Below the pieces are notes generated by a model. That model worked only from the letters and a program-made list of their open reading frames with translations. It had not been told where the DNA came from and did no database searches. From assembly GCF_018139685.1 (NCBI RefSeq), contig NZ_JAGSPN010000011.1, positions 99,548 to 163,547 on the forward strand: a stretch of 64,000 nucleotides of DNA, read 5' to 3'. Each line of letters starts with the position of its first letter. Position 1 is the stretch's first letter. Positions 17,585 through 25,655 of the stretch are shown here, piece by piece. The DNA is from Cognatundibacterium luofuense. GTDB lineage: Bacteria > Pseudomonadota > Gammaproteobacteria > Burkholderiales > Burkholderiaceae_D. The position numbers were made by a program, and so were the translations under genes.

Positions 17585-19288
17585 TCAGAACTCTTCCCAG
17601 TCACCATCGTCTTTCGGCTTCGATGCCGGAATCGATTTCACCGCCGCACGCGCCGCAGGCTTCGGTACAGGACGCGCTGCCGGTTTTGCAGCCGGAGTTG
17701 CTGCAATAACAGGTTCAGCAGCAGAGCGGTCGAAGTCATAACTCTGACCCTGATCCACTTTGAAAATACCGACAGCCTGATTCAGCATATTTGCCTGTTC
17801 ACGCATACTGCCAGCCGCGGCCGCTGCTTCTTCCACCAGCGCCGCATTTTGCTGTGTCGATTCATCCATCTTGGTCACAGCCTGATTCACTTGCTGGATA
17901 CCATCACGCTGTTCTGCGCTAGCGGCGGTGATTTCCGCCATGATGTCTGCCACACTTCTGATTGACGTGACAATTTCATCCATAGTTTTACCGGCGTTAT
18001 CAACGAGACTGGCGCCCTCTTCAACTTTCTCTACCGAATTGCCGATCAGCTCTTTAATTTCTTTCGCGGCTCCCGCAGAGCGCTGCGCCAGACTGCGGAC
18101 TTCACTCGCGACCACCGCGAAGCCACGGCCTTGCTCACCGGCACGTGCTGCTTCCACCGCAGCGTTCAGCGCCAGAATATTGGTCTGGAATGCAATGCCG
18201 TCAATCACGCCAATAATATCGACAATTTTCTGTGAGCTTTCCTTGATGGACGCCATCGTGTGCACCACATTACCCACCACCTGACCACCACGGGTAGCGA
18301 CTTCCGAAGCGCGCACTGCCAGTGTATTTGCCTGACGTGCGTTATCCGCATTTTGCTGCACAGTAGAAGTCAGTTCTTCCATCGACGATGCAGTTTCTTC
18401 CAGGCTGGCAGCCTGTTGTTCCGTACGGGAAGACAAGTCCATATTGCCTTCGGCGATTTCTTGCGCCGACACCGCGATCGAACCACTGCTCTGACGTACC
18501 ATCGTCACTGTCTGCACCAGCGACTGACGCATATTTTCCAGGCCAGAAATCAGTTCGCCCATTTCATCTTTGGATTCCGGACGGAGTTGCTGCGTCAGAT
18601 CGCCGTCACCAATCGATTTAAACTGACGGATTGCCTGATGCAAAGGATGGGCAATTGCACGCAACAGGAAATGCGCGGAAATAAACACGGCAATCAGACC
18701 ACCAAGTACGCCAAGCACATCCACCCAGACAAAGACATTAAAGAACTTACGTGAGTCGTCATACATGTCATGAACGACTTTCAATTGGTACTCATTCAAC
18801 GCGGTTACTTTGTCCGCATAAGTTGAATAAGATTTAGCAGCAATTTCCATGTTGATGCTATCGGCTTCATCACGGTTACCTGCTTTCAGTGCGGTTACCA
18901 TTTTGTCAAAATCTTTCAGATAGGCATCGCGCGCTGTGACGGCCTCGTCCGAGAGTTTCTTTTCTTCCGGAGTTTGCGGCAACTTCAGATAGCCGGTCAT
19001 TGCCTCATCGGACTTTTCTTTAAACTTTACCGAGCGTTCCAGATTTTCTTTGAAATTAGGGTGTTCAGGATGAGCAATTGCACGATCAATCGCTGTACGC
19101 GAACGCAACAATGAAACACGCGAATTCGCCAGCATTTCCATTGATGGCATTTGATTCGTTAAGATTTCCTCAATAACGCCGTTGCTTTTACGCACGCCAG
19201 CCATCCCCATCAGTCCGCCGATGACCAGCATCACGGCCATGAAAGACATCGTGGCAATCAGCCGCATGCGAATTGTCAGATTAAACAT
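17585..19288 (-). CDS. Methyl-accepting chemotaxis protein with C-terminal CheR tether
   Basis: Inner-membrane chemoreceptor, 567 residues. Membrane segment 1 spans about residues 8-30, then a four-helix-bundle-type periplasmic ligand domain (to about 190), membrane segment 2 (about 192-212), a HAMP domain, and the cytoplasmic signalling domain with the hairpin tip [20 protein letters not shown] and [10 protein letters not shown]. After an Ala/Pro/Lys-rich linker the protein ends DWEEF, close to the NWETF pentapeptide that docks the methyltransferase CheR and CheB in Tar and Tsr. That suggests a high-abundance-type receptor able to help adapt others. The ligand is unknown. It is monocistronic and convergent with the LysR gene. 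Confidence 0.95.
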   Translation of the reverse strand: MFNLTIRMRLIATMSFMAVMLVIGGLMGMAGVRKSNGVIEEILTNQMPSMEMLANSRVSLLRSRTAIDRAIAHPEHPNFKENLERSVKFKEKSDEAMTGYLKLPQTPEEKKLSDEAVTARDAYLKDFDKMVTALKAGNRDEADSINMEIAAKSYSTYADKVTALNEYQLKVVHDMYDDSRKFFNVFVWVDVLGVLGGLIAVFISAHFLLRAIAHPLHQAIRQFKSIGDGDLTQQLRPESKDEMGELISGLENMRQSLVQTVTMVRQSSGSIAVSAQEIAEGNMDLSSRTEQQAASLEETASSMEELTSTVQQNADNARQANTLAVRASEVATRGGQVVGNVVHTMASIKESSQKIVDIIGVIDGIAFQTNILALNAAVEAARAGEQGRGFAVVASEVRSLAQRSAGAAKEIKELIGNSVEKVEEGASLVDNAGKTMDEIVTSIRSVADIMAEITAASAEQRDGIQQVNQAVTKMDESTQQNAALVEEAAAAAGSMREQANMLNQAVGIFKVDQGQSYDFDRSAAEPVIAATPAAKPAARPVPKPAARAAVKSIPASKPKDDGDWEEF

Positions 19289-19471
19289 ATGCAGTTTCCC
19301 TGTAATGATTTTCTATAGAGCAACACGGAGGATACAAACTTCTTACCAAAAAGTCTTGATAATGAACAATAGCACTGAAATCAAATTATGCTCAATACGA
19401 CATATTTTTTATTGTGTGTTTTGTCAGACGAAAGTCAGACAAAATCCTGAGCAACTATAAAGCAACAGGCG

Positions 19472-19504
19472 AAAAAAAATCCCCGCAAATGCGAGGATTT
19501 TTTT
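19472..19504 (-). terminator. Terminator of cspA
   Basis: Stem AATCCCCGC / GCGAGGATT with a short loop between A and T runs, about 25 bp beyond the stop. Confidence 0.85.
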
Positions 19505-19528
19505 GAATCAGCGTATCGACTGTAAGAA

Positions 19529-19732
19529 TTACAGTGGAACGATGTTAGAAGCTTGCTTGCCTTTAGGGCCAGTAGTTACTTCGAAAGAAACGCGTTGGTT
19601 TTCTTTCAGAGATTTGAAGCCGTTAGACTGGATCGCGGAGAAGTGCGCGAACAGGTCTTCGCCACCTTCATCAGGTGTAATGAAACCGAAACCTTTTGCA
19701 TCGTTAAACCATTTAACAGTACCTTGTGCCAT
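19529..19732 (-). CDS. cspA: Cold-shock protein, CspA family
   Basis: A 67-residue single cold-shock domain that binds single-stranded RNA and DNA. Both RNA-binding motifs are present: KGFGFI (RNP1) and DLFAHF (RNP2). The start is placed at [10 protein letters not shown], the invariant family N-terminus, with GGAAAT just upstream; 13 further upstream codons are open but not family-like. About 225 bp separate it from the enoyl-CoA hydratase gene upstream, room for a long leader such as cold-shock mRNAs carry. Whether this paralogue is cold-induced cannot be told. Confidence 0.96.
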   Translation of the reverse strand: MAQGTVKWFNDAKGFGFITPDEGGEDLFAHFSAIQSNGFKSLKENQRVSFEVTTGPKGKQASNIVPL

Positions 19733-19959
19733 GATATTTCCAAAAAAATTGAGTTGAGGCAAATTGCCCAAAATCGTTTCAACCTCAGTAAGAAATGACA
19801 GACCGATACTGCAAAACCACTTTGAATTTCAACGACGAATCCGATTATACGCACATTTATTCCGGCTAAGTCAAATAAAACAGTTAAAGTTGATCCAAAT
19901 GTCGCATTTCATAGCCAAAAGTTTAAATGCCAGATGCGGAAATGTTAATTTGATGACAT

Positions 19960-20748
19960 TCAGCGCCCCTGCCCCTGATCAAATCTCGGCGCCCGTTTTT
20001 CAGCAAATGCGCGTACACCTTCCTGAAAATCCGGCGATCCGGCAAGCTCCGTCATCACACCGGTTTCCATTGCAATCTGCTGCTCAATGTTGTTCGTCTG
20101 TGATGCCAGTAACAGCTTTTTAACAGCAGCAACACATTGCGGCGGTGTGCGCAAAATACGTGCAGCCATTTTTTCCAGCACATCATGCAATTGCTCATCC
20201 GGCACAATCAGATTGATCAGCCCTGCTGTCTGCAATTCTTCCGGTGTCAGATTTTCCGCCAGCAATAACCATTGCAATGCCTGACGGTAACCGGCCAGAA
20301 GCGGCAACCACCAGCTCATTGCGCCATCCGGCCCGGACGCAAAACGCATGTAGCCTGTGTTAAAGCGGGTGAAGCGTGCTGCGATGACGATGTCTGCGAA
20401 ATTCATCATGGCAAAACTGGAGCCGCCAACATAGCCATGTACACCAGCGATCATAATCGCCGGAAGTTGCTGCAAACGCAGCATGGACGCCGCAAAGACG
20501 GCTGTAGCTTCCGCCAGCCGCTGCGGACTGAGCGCGGCTTCCTGCGCCAGCCCGCGCATATCACCACCGGCACCGAATACCTCGCCTTCTGCTTTGAGCA
20601 GAATGACGCGCAAACCTTGCTGCGCAGCGAGTTCGCGGGATATCTGTTCCAGCTGACGGATTTGTGTTTCACCCAGCGCATTCATGCGCGCCGGATGCGA
20701 GATCAGGATTCTGGCAACCTGATCCTGTATTTCCAGACGGATACTCAT
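19960..20748 (-). CDS. Enoyl-CoA hydratase/isomerase family protein
   Basis: Crotonase-fold enzyme of 262 residues, acting on an acyl-CoA. The oxyanion-hole segments are visible (GEVFGAGGDMRGL near residue 60 and GVHGYVGGSSFAMMNFADIVIAA near residue 105). The second catalytic glutamate of classical hydratases is not obvious (SGPDGAMSWWLPLL region), so an isomerase or other crotonase activity is possible. The start MSIRLEIQD is chosen because AGGAG lies 6 bp upstream. A thioesterase lies just upstream on the same strand, which suggests a joint role in acyl-CoA handling. Confidence 0.88.
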   Translation of the reverse strand: MSIRLEIQDQVARILISHPARMNALGETQIRQLEQISRELAAQQGLRVILLKAEGEVFGAGGDMRGLAQEAALSPQRLAEATAVFAASMLRLQQLPAIMIAGVHGYVGGSSFAMMNFADIVIAARFTRFNTGYMRFASGPDGAMSWWLPLLAGYRQALQWLLLAENLTPEELQTAGLINLIVPDEQLHDVLEKMAARILRTPPQCVAAVKKLLLASQTNNIEQQIAMETGVMTELAGSPDFQEGVRAFAEKRAPRFDQGQGR

Positions 20749-20854
20749 ATTGAACTCCTGCAATCAGATTTTTGCGCCGGTCAGCGCCTCACTTCATGCT
20801 AGGAGATCAACAGTGATTTAAATGTGAACTGATGTTAAACGGCGCTGCGCTGGC

Positions 20855-21322
20855 TCAGCCCTTGCCGTGCAGAATAAAGGCCGCTGCGCCGGTAGCAATG
20901 CGCACGCCATTCTGATCATGCATCTGCATCAGCACATTGGCGACACGGCGGCCAAGCCGCGTGACTTCGGCTGAGGCGACAAACACGTCGCCGCGTGCAG
21001 GCTTCAGGAAATCCACCCGCAAATCGATGGTGCTCATCTGGGCGAATTCTGCGACCTGTTCCATCGCGGTCTGGCGCGGTGTTTGCTGCGCCATTTTCAG
21101 CAATACGCCGACCGCGCCTATGCTGTCCAGCACAGAAGCGATTACGCCACCGTGCAGCATGCCCTGAGAGAAATTGCCGATCAGTTCCGGTTGTTTGCGG
21201 ATCGTGAGCGTCGGATGATCCGCATTCAGATCCGTGAGCTTCATGCCCAGTAATTTACAAAAAGGGATTTTTTCTTCCAGCACATGATGAAGATACTGAT
21301 GGAATTCTGCGTTGGTATGCAT
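20855..21322 (-). CDS. PaaI/YigI-type hotdog-fold thioesterase
   Basis: A 155-residue acyl-CoA thioesterase-like protein of the hotdog fold. The segment GNFSQGMLHGGVIASVLDSIGAVG carries the HGG motif of the PaaI family, followed by TIDLRVDFLKPARGDVFVASAEVTRLGRRVANV. Start set at MHTNAEFHQ by family length; the upstream 16 codons are open. Substrate not known. It precedes the enoyl-CoA hydratase by about 105 bp on the same strand and is divergent from a small exported protein. Confidence 0.85.
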   Translation of the reverse strand: MHTNAEFHQYLHHVLEEKIPFCKLLGMKLTDLNADHPTLTIRKQPELIGNFSQGMLHGGVIASVLDSIGAVGVLLKMAQQTPRQTAMEQVAEFAQMSTIDLRVDFLKPARGDVFVASAEVTRLGRRVANVLMQMHDQNGVRIATGAAAFILHGKG

Positions 21323-21491
21323 AGCCTGATATTGTCCTGATAGGTTCGTCTGAGTAGCGCAGACGGGCACAGAATAACGGTGTCCCGCAACAAATTGCGC
21401 GTTTTACTTTGCTTTGACTTTGCTTTTTCTTTGCATTCTGATGCTGTCCGCGCATAATCGTTCATCTGATCCGAATAACAACTTTCTGACT

Positions 21492-21905
21492 ATGCGCCTG
21501 AAGAACGGATTTTTACTGCTGAGTTTTACACTCGCCAATACTGCACTGGCGCAAGACACCGGGCGACAACCGGAACTGCGCTGCAACGTCACCTATGCCA
21601 GTACCACAATCCAGTTGCGTACAACGCTGCAAACCGATCCGTATGCAGTGCCGGAAACTGATATTGAAGGACGTTTCCGTTTCAAGGCTGTGATGACCGG
21701 CAAGCCCGGCAAGATTGATTACATCAAGCTGTACGCCTATCTGCAAAAAGATCAGGGTGACATCCCGATTCATCAGGCAAGCTACACCGGGCCTTTTGCT
21801 GTCAGTCCGCAAGTATATAAGCTCACGCCGAATAATCAGTTATATGCGGGCGAATTAGAGCGCATCCTTCAGTACGAATGTGATTTGTACAATCCACCGC
21901 GATAG
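21492..21905 (+). CDS. Small exported protein of unknown function
   Basis: I do not recognise this family. The 137-residue product has a clear signal peptide (MRLKNGFLLLSFTLANTALA, cleavage before QD) and a mature part rich in polar beta-type sequence with two cysteines (C in LRCNVTYA and in QYECDLYN) that may form a disulphide between the two ends. The start at 21492 is chosen because the signal peptide begins there, although no ribosome-binding site is clear. It is followed 109 bp later by the CapA-like gene on the same strand. Confidence 0.7.
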   Translation: MRLKNGFLLLSFTLANTALAQDTGRQPELRCNVTYASTTIQLRTTLQTDPYAVPETDIEGRFRFKAVMTGKPGKIDYIKLYAYLQKDQGDIPIHQASYTGPFAVSPQVYKLTPNNQLYAGELERILQYECDLYNPPR

Positions 21906-22014
21906 CATGACTGCATGCCGCCACATATAACGGCAGATAGTAAGCAGCTGCAGCACATCAACATCTTCATCGATCACGCTCTGTGACGACGTGCATTGTT
22001 TTCCGGACTGGCTT

Positions 22015-23106
22015 ATGAAAAAAAACTTGTTAACACGTATCTGCAGTGCCCTGCTTCTTTTCACCGGTGTCAGCGCCGCATTGGCAGCGGATGCCACAGA
22101 TTTGATGGCCAAGCAGGCATCGCCGGACAAAGGACTGACTCTGTTATTTGCCGGTGACATCGTGCCGGACGGTATTCCCGGCAATATGATGAAGAAAGGC
22201 CGTGATCCGCTGCGCGGCGTCAGCAACATCCTGACATCCACCGATATCCGTATCGGTAATCTGGAAAGTGTAGTGTCGCTGCGCGGCGAACGCGGTCACA
22301 AAATTTTCACCTTCCGCGCCCATCCTGTCACACTGAAATTACTGAAGCCTTATTTTGATGTGTTGTCGGTTGCCAATAATCATTCCGGCGACTTCGGTAA
22401 AACAGCGTTTATGGATACGCTGCAACACACCCGTCAGGCGGGCTTGATGACCGTGGGCGGCGGCAAAAACCTGCGCGAGGCACATCAGGCCGTGATCATC
22501 GAAAAACGGGGCTTACGGATCGCCATTCTGGCCTACAACGAATTTATGCCACGCAGCTTTGAAGCTGGCTCCGCAACACCCGGCGTGGCCTGGAGTGAAG
22601 ATGAGCAAGTGCTTGCGGATATCCGCACTGCAATCGAACAGCAAAAAGCCGATATCGTGATTCCGTTCATGCACTGGGGCTGGGAAAACGAGCAGATTGC
22701 GAGCAAAAGGCAGCGGGAGCTGGCATACAAAATGATTGATGCCGGCGCGACCGCAGTGATCGGCGGACATCCGCATGTCACACAGGAAACTGAAATTTAC
22801 CGCGGCAAACCGATTATCTACAGCCTCGGCAATTTTCTGATTGATTCGCTGGATAATGAACCGCAAACCCGTGGCTGGATTGCAAGGCTGGAAATTGACC
22901 GTCAGGGCGTGATCGCATTTGATACCAAACCAGTCAGACTGAATACGCGCGGTATTCCGGCGTTCAGCGCTGATCAGTCCAGCCCTTGCTGGTATCGCGG
23001 GCTGACAACACCGACTGCCTGCAAATCAGGATCTCCTGCATGGATCAGGCCGGGTTCTTCAGCTTTGCCAGCGGTATCTGTAACACCAGGTCGGACTCAG
23101 CCGTAG
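22015..23106 (+). CDS. CapA-family exported metallophosphatase-like protein
   Basis: A 363-residue protein with a signal peptide (MKKNLLTRICSALLLFTGVSAALA) and a CapA/PGA_cap domain of the calcineurin-like metallophosphatase fold. Metal-ligand motifs visible: FAGDIVPDG, NNHSGDFG, FMHWGWENE and GGHPHVTQ. CapA proteins take part in poly-gamma-glutamate formation in Bacillus, but the many proteobacterial members lack capB/capC neighbours, as here, and their role is unknown. The last 20 or so residues (after GSPAW) are Pro/Ser-rich and overlap the convergent ferredoxin gene by 62 bp; the stop may have drifted downstream. Confidence 0.85.
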   Translation: MKKNLLTRICSALLLFTGVSAALAADATDLMAKQASPDKGLTLLFAGDIVPDGIPGNMMKKGRDPLRGVSNILTSTDIRIGNLESVVSLRGERGHKIFTFRAHPVTLKLLKPYFDVLSVANNHSGDFGKTAFMDTLQHTRQAGLMTVGGGKNLREAHQAVIIEKRGLRIAILAYNEFMPRSFEAGSATPGVAWSEDEQVLADIRTAIEQQKADIVIPFMHWGWENEQIASKRQRELAYKMIDAGATAVIGGHPHVTQETEIYRGKPIIYSLGNFLIDSLDNEPQTRGWIARLEIDRQGVIAFDTKPVRLNTRGIPAFSADQSSPCWYRGLTTPTACKSGSPAWIRPGSSALPAVSVTPGRTQP

Positions 23107-23359
23107 CCACACAGGGTAGCATCCAGCCCTCGGCTTTTTCATCCGGACTCAGGCCGGGCCATTCAATCAGATAGCGAATATCGCCGGATTGTTTATGGCA
23201 CAGACAAGCACGGCAAGTGCCGTTGCGGCAAGAGCTGGGAATCAGAATCTGCTGACGCAATGCTGCCTGCAGCACGGTTTCATCCTGCCGTATCGTCATC
23301 TTCAGTCCGGACGGCAGCAAGCTCACTTGTCGCGTGTCATGATTTTCGTCCATTTGCAT
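23045..23359 (-). CDS. 2Fe-2S ferredoxin, plant type
   Basis: A 104-residue electron carrier. Cluster ligands C44, C49, C52 (C-x4-C-x2-C) and C83 are all present in the plant/vertebrate-ferredoxin arrangement (SSCRNGTCRACLC ... MLPCV). No reductase domain is fused. AGGTG precedes the first ATG by a short distance; a second ATG two codons on is also possible. Its 3' end overlaps the 3' end of the CapA-like gene on the other strand. The redox partner cannot be inferred from the neighbours. Confidence 0.9.
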   Translation of the reverse strand: MQMDENHDTRQVSLLPSGLKMTIRQDETVLQAALRQQILIPSSCRNGTCRACLCHKQSGDIRYLIEWPGLSPDEKAEGWMLPCVATAESDLVLQIPLAKLKNPA

Positions 23360-23426
23360 CTTTCACCTTGCCCTTTTGGCAGCCACGCACTAGAACGGGA
23401 ACAGTTTCACTTTTCTTTGCGTTGCC

Positions 23427-23759
23427 ATGAATCCTACGTCCTCCGCAACACTCCTCCCCGCCTACGATGGTCCTGAACGCAGAAAACAACGTGGTCCGGG
23501 TTTTATCCTGAAAGAACTTGACCCGCGCGACGTGATCGACGGTGAGGTGATTGATGGTCACTATGTCACACCGGATACGGAAGCTGCCGGTTATATGCGG
23601 GAACATTGTCCGTATTGCCCGGAATCATCCCTGCAATTGCAGCTGAAATACCGGCATGTACGGCGAACGCACTTATTTTGCGAGCATTGTACCCGCTGCT
23701 TTGATGCCTTACATCCGGATGGCAGCTCGGCACTGGCTGGCGCTGCACTGACGCTGTAG
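23427..23759 (+). CDS. Small protein with a cysteine-rich zinc-ribbon-like motif
   Basis: I do not recognise this 110-residue protein. It has five cysteines in two groups, C61-P-Y-C64 and C85-E-H-C88-T-R-C91, an arrangement that suits a zinc ribbon. An N-terminal DGPERRKQRGPG segment is basic and likely disordered. No signal peptide is seen, so it is probably cytoplasmic. No clear ribosome-binding site precedes the ATG. It is divergent from the ferredoxin gene (67 bp) and ends before repeat copy 3. Codon use and length of the frame make it a likely gene. Confidence 0.65.
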   Translation: MNPTSSATLLPAYDGPERRKQRGPGFILKELDPRDVIDGEVIDGHYVTPDTEAAGYMREHCPYCPESSLQLQLKYRHVRRTHLFCEHCTRCFDALHPDGSSALAGAALTL

Positions 23760-23809
23760 GTTGCTCACGCTCTGCACGCTGTGGATGGCGGCATGCAAAC
23801 GGTGCGCAG

Positions 23810-23909
23810 GTTATGCAAATATCGTCATTTGTGATTTTGGGACGACCAGAGTTTCTGCCGACGACCGCCAGATCGCTATGCCAGAATCCGCATTTTGGCC
23901 TGAAACAGG
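23810..23909 (-). repeat. Convergent-gap repeat, copy 3
   Basis: Third copy, inverted, in the 376-bp gap between the convergent cysteine-motif gene and the SCP2 gene. Boxes start at 23826 and 23891, 65 bp apart; the core CGGTCGTCGGCAGAAA is intact on the minus strand. Beyond the element, CCGG and TTTCAGGC words continue for about 60 bp. Confidence 0.85.
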
Positions 23910-24043
23910 CTTAAATCCGGCTTGAAACCGGCTTCCTGGCAAGCTTCCGGCTGCCGGAAACTCCCGGAAACTGGCGGACAGATGACGAACGAAAAATCAT
24001 TTATCCGCGCCGGTATCACTACACTGCGTTTTCAGCAGACATA

Positions 24044-24081
24044 AAAAAACACCGCACCCTGTTTCAGGAAGCGGTGTTTTT
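24044..24081 (-). terminator. Terminator of SCP2 gene
   Basis: Stem AAACACCGC / GCGGTGTTT with a 14-nt loop and flanking A and T runs; can act in both directions. Confidence 0.8.
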
Positions 24082-24135
24082 ATCTTTCGCAGCGCTACGG
24101 CAAGAGCCGCTGCGTTACGGTAAGTCCGGGTTTGC

Positions 24136-24432
24136 TTAAACCACAGATTGCAAACGCATTGCGATACCCATATCGCCGGCCACTTTCAGTTTGCCCATCA
24201 TGAAGCCGTTCATCGGGTTCAGCTGACCAGTCAGCAGTGCGCCCAGATCTGCCAGTGCGATGGTGATAGTGCAGGCTGCATCGTTGTTATCGTTGCTGAC
24301 TGTGTTAGGCACTGTTGTTGCGTCAACAAAAACCACACCGTCCGCGCCGCAATCAAATTTCAGGGTTGCGTTCAGGCCGCTGTCGTTACCAACTTTAGTG
24401 CGAATTGCTTCTGTACATGCTTGCAGATCCAT
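24136..24432 (-). CDS. SCP2 sterol-binding domain protein
   Basis: A 98-residue stand-alone SCP2-type lipid-binding domain. The C-terminal segment NPMNGFMMGKLKVAGDMGIAMRLQSV is typical of the SCP2 fold (hydrophobic pocket lining) and the middle has alternating beta strands with acidic turns (DNNDAACTITIALADLGALL). The start MDLQACTEA is chosen because GAGGAG precedes it; 31 codons upstream are open but not family-like. Such single-domain proteins bind acyl-CoA or other lipids; the ligand is unknown here. Transcribed leftward, alone, upstream of a terminator. Confidence 0.85.
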   Translation of the reverse strand: MDLQACTEAIRTKVGNDSGLNATLKFDCGADGVVFVDATTVPNTVSNDNNDAACTITIALADLGALLTGQLNPMNGFMMGKLKVAGDMGIAMRLQSVV

Positions 24433-24561
24433 TGTCGTCTCCTCAATCAGATTATTAACCGCGCGCAACTGTAGCATGTGGCTGACTGGAGGGACAATAC
24501 TAGAACTTTTCTCCGCACTGACCATCCGTCAGAGGACACCTGTTACTGCAACACCGGCGCT

Positions 24562-25503
24562 TTACAGATCGTAACTGTCTTTCTGTCCCTGCATGACCTG
24601 ATCCACCATTTTGCGGCTCAGCGTCGGATTCAGTAGTTCGATAAAGGTATACACATAGCTACGCAAATACGCGCCCTGCTTCAGCGCGACGCGGGAAACA
24701 TTCATGCCGAACAAATGACCTGCCGGAATGGCGCGCAGATTTTTATCGCGTTCGTTATCAAACGCCATACCGGCGATAATGCCAACGCCCAGACCAAGTT
24801 CCACGTAGGTTTTGATGACGTCCGCATCAATCGCTTCGAGCAGAATATCCGGTTTCAGATTGCGCACCTGAAATGCATGATCCAGTCGCGTGCGTCCGGC
24901 GAATGCGGCGTCGTACGTCACCAGCGGATAATGTGCCAGATCTTCCAGCGTCAGGTGTTTCAGTTTCAGCAGCGGGTGATCAGGCGCGACCACAACCACA
25001 TGCTCCCACTGATAATACGGCAGCGAAACCAGTCCGTCGTAACCGGCGATGGCTTCAGTGGCGATCACCAGATCCGCCTGATCGCGCATCACCATATCCG
25101 CAATCTGACGCGGATTTCCCTGCAACAGCGACAGCCTGACCTTCGGATACTTTTGCATGAAAGCATGAATCACCTTCGGCAGCGCATAGCGTGCCTGTGT
25201 GTGCGTGGTAGCAATGGTGAAGCTGCCACTATCCTGCGCCGCATATTCTTTACCGATGCGTTTTAAGCCGTCAATTTCCTGCATGATCAGCTCAACCGAC
25301 TTCAGCACGGCACGACCCGGTTCGGTCAATCCGCGAATCCGCTTACCGTGGCGGGTAAAAATATCAATACCCAGTTCTTCTTCCAGCTCAATAATGGCTT
25401 TGGAAACCCCGGGCTGGGACGTAAACAGCGCTTTTGCCGCTTCGGTCAGATTAAAATTCTGACGTACCGCTTCGCGCACAAATCGTAACTGATGCAGGTT
25501 CAT
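24562..25503 (-). CDS. cysB: CysB-type LysR regulator of sulphur assimilation
   Basis: A 313-residue LysR protein very close to CysB/Cbl: the start MNLHQLRFVREAVRQNFNLT and the helix-turn-helix AAKALFTSQPGVSKAIIELEEELG are family signatures, as is TTHTQARYALPKVIHAFMQKYP in the effector domain. CysB activates sulphate and thiosulphate uptake and cysteine synthesis genes with N-acetylserine as inducer; Cbl (taurine/sulphonate use) is the alternative. GGGAGGC lies 8 bp before the chosen ATG; the 46 upstream open codons are discarded. It is divergent from the patatin gene (152 bp), with no cys gene nearby. Confidence 0.9.
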   Translation of the reverse strand: MNLHQLRFVREAVRQNFNLTEAAKALFTSQPGVSKAIIELEEELGIDIFTRHGKRIRGLTEPGRAVLKSVELIMQEIDGLKRIGKEYAAQDSGSFTIATTHTQARYALPKVIHAFMQKYPKVRLSLLQGNPRQIADMVMRDQADLVIATEAIAGYDGLVSLPYYQWEHVVVVAPDHPLLKLKHLTLEDLAHYPLVTYDAAFAGRTRLDHAFQVRNLKPDILLEAIDADVIKTYVELGLGVGIIAGMAFDNERDKNLRAIPAGHLFGMNVSRVALKQGAYLRSYVYTFIELLNPTLSRKMVDQVMQGQKDSYDL

Positions 25504-25655
25504 CGCAAACTTGCCTCCCTCATCTGCTTTAAATGCCAATTCAACATCCAAATCAGGCACAATGCCTGATATTGCACGCTTCATTATTCGCATTTCTGTT
25601 AGTTTTTTACATTCGATATAGCATATCAGCATATAGGCCACATGGCAGACATTTT

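Noticed and set aside
22015-23106. Frameshift in the CapA-like gene
   Set aside because: The odd C-terminal tail made me look for a shift, but all metal-site motifs are in one frame and the segment SSPCWYRG reads like a normal end region; a lost stop codon explains the tail better.
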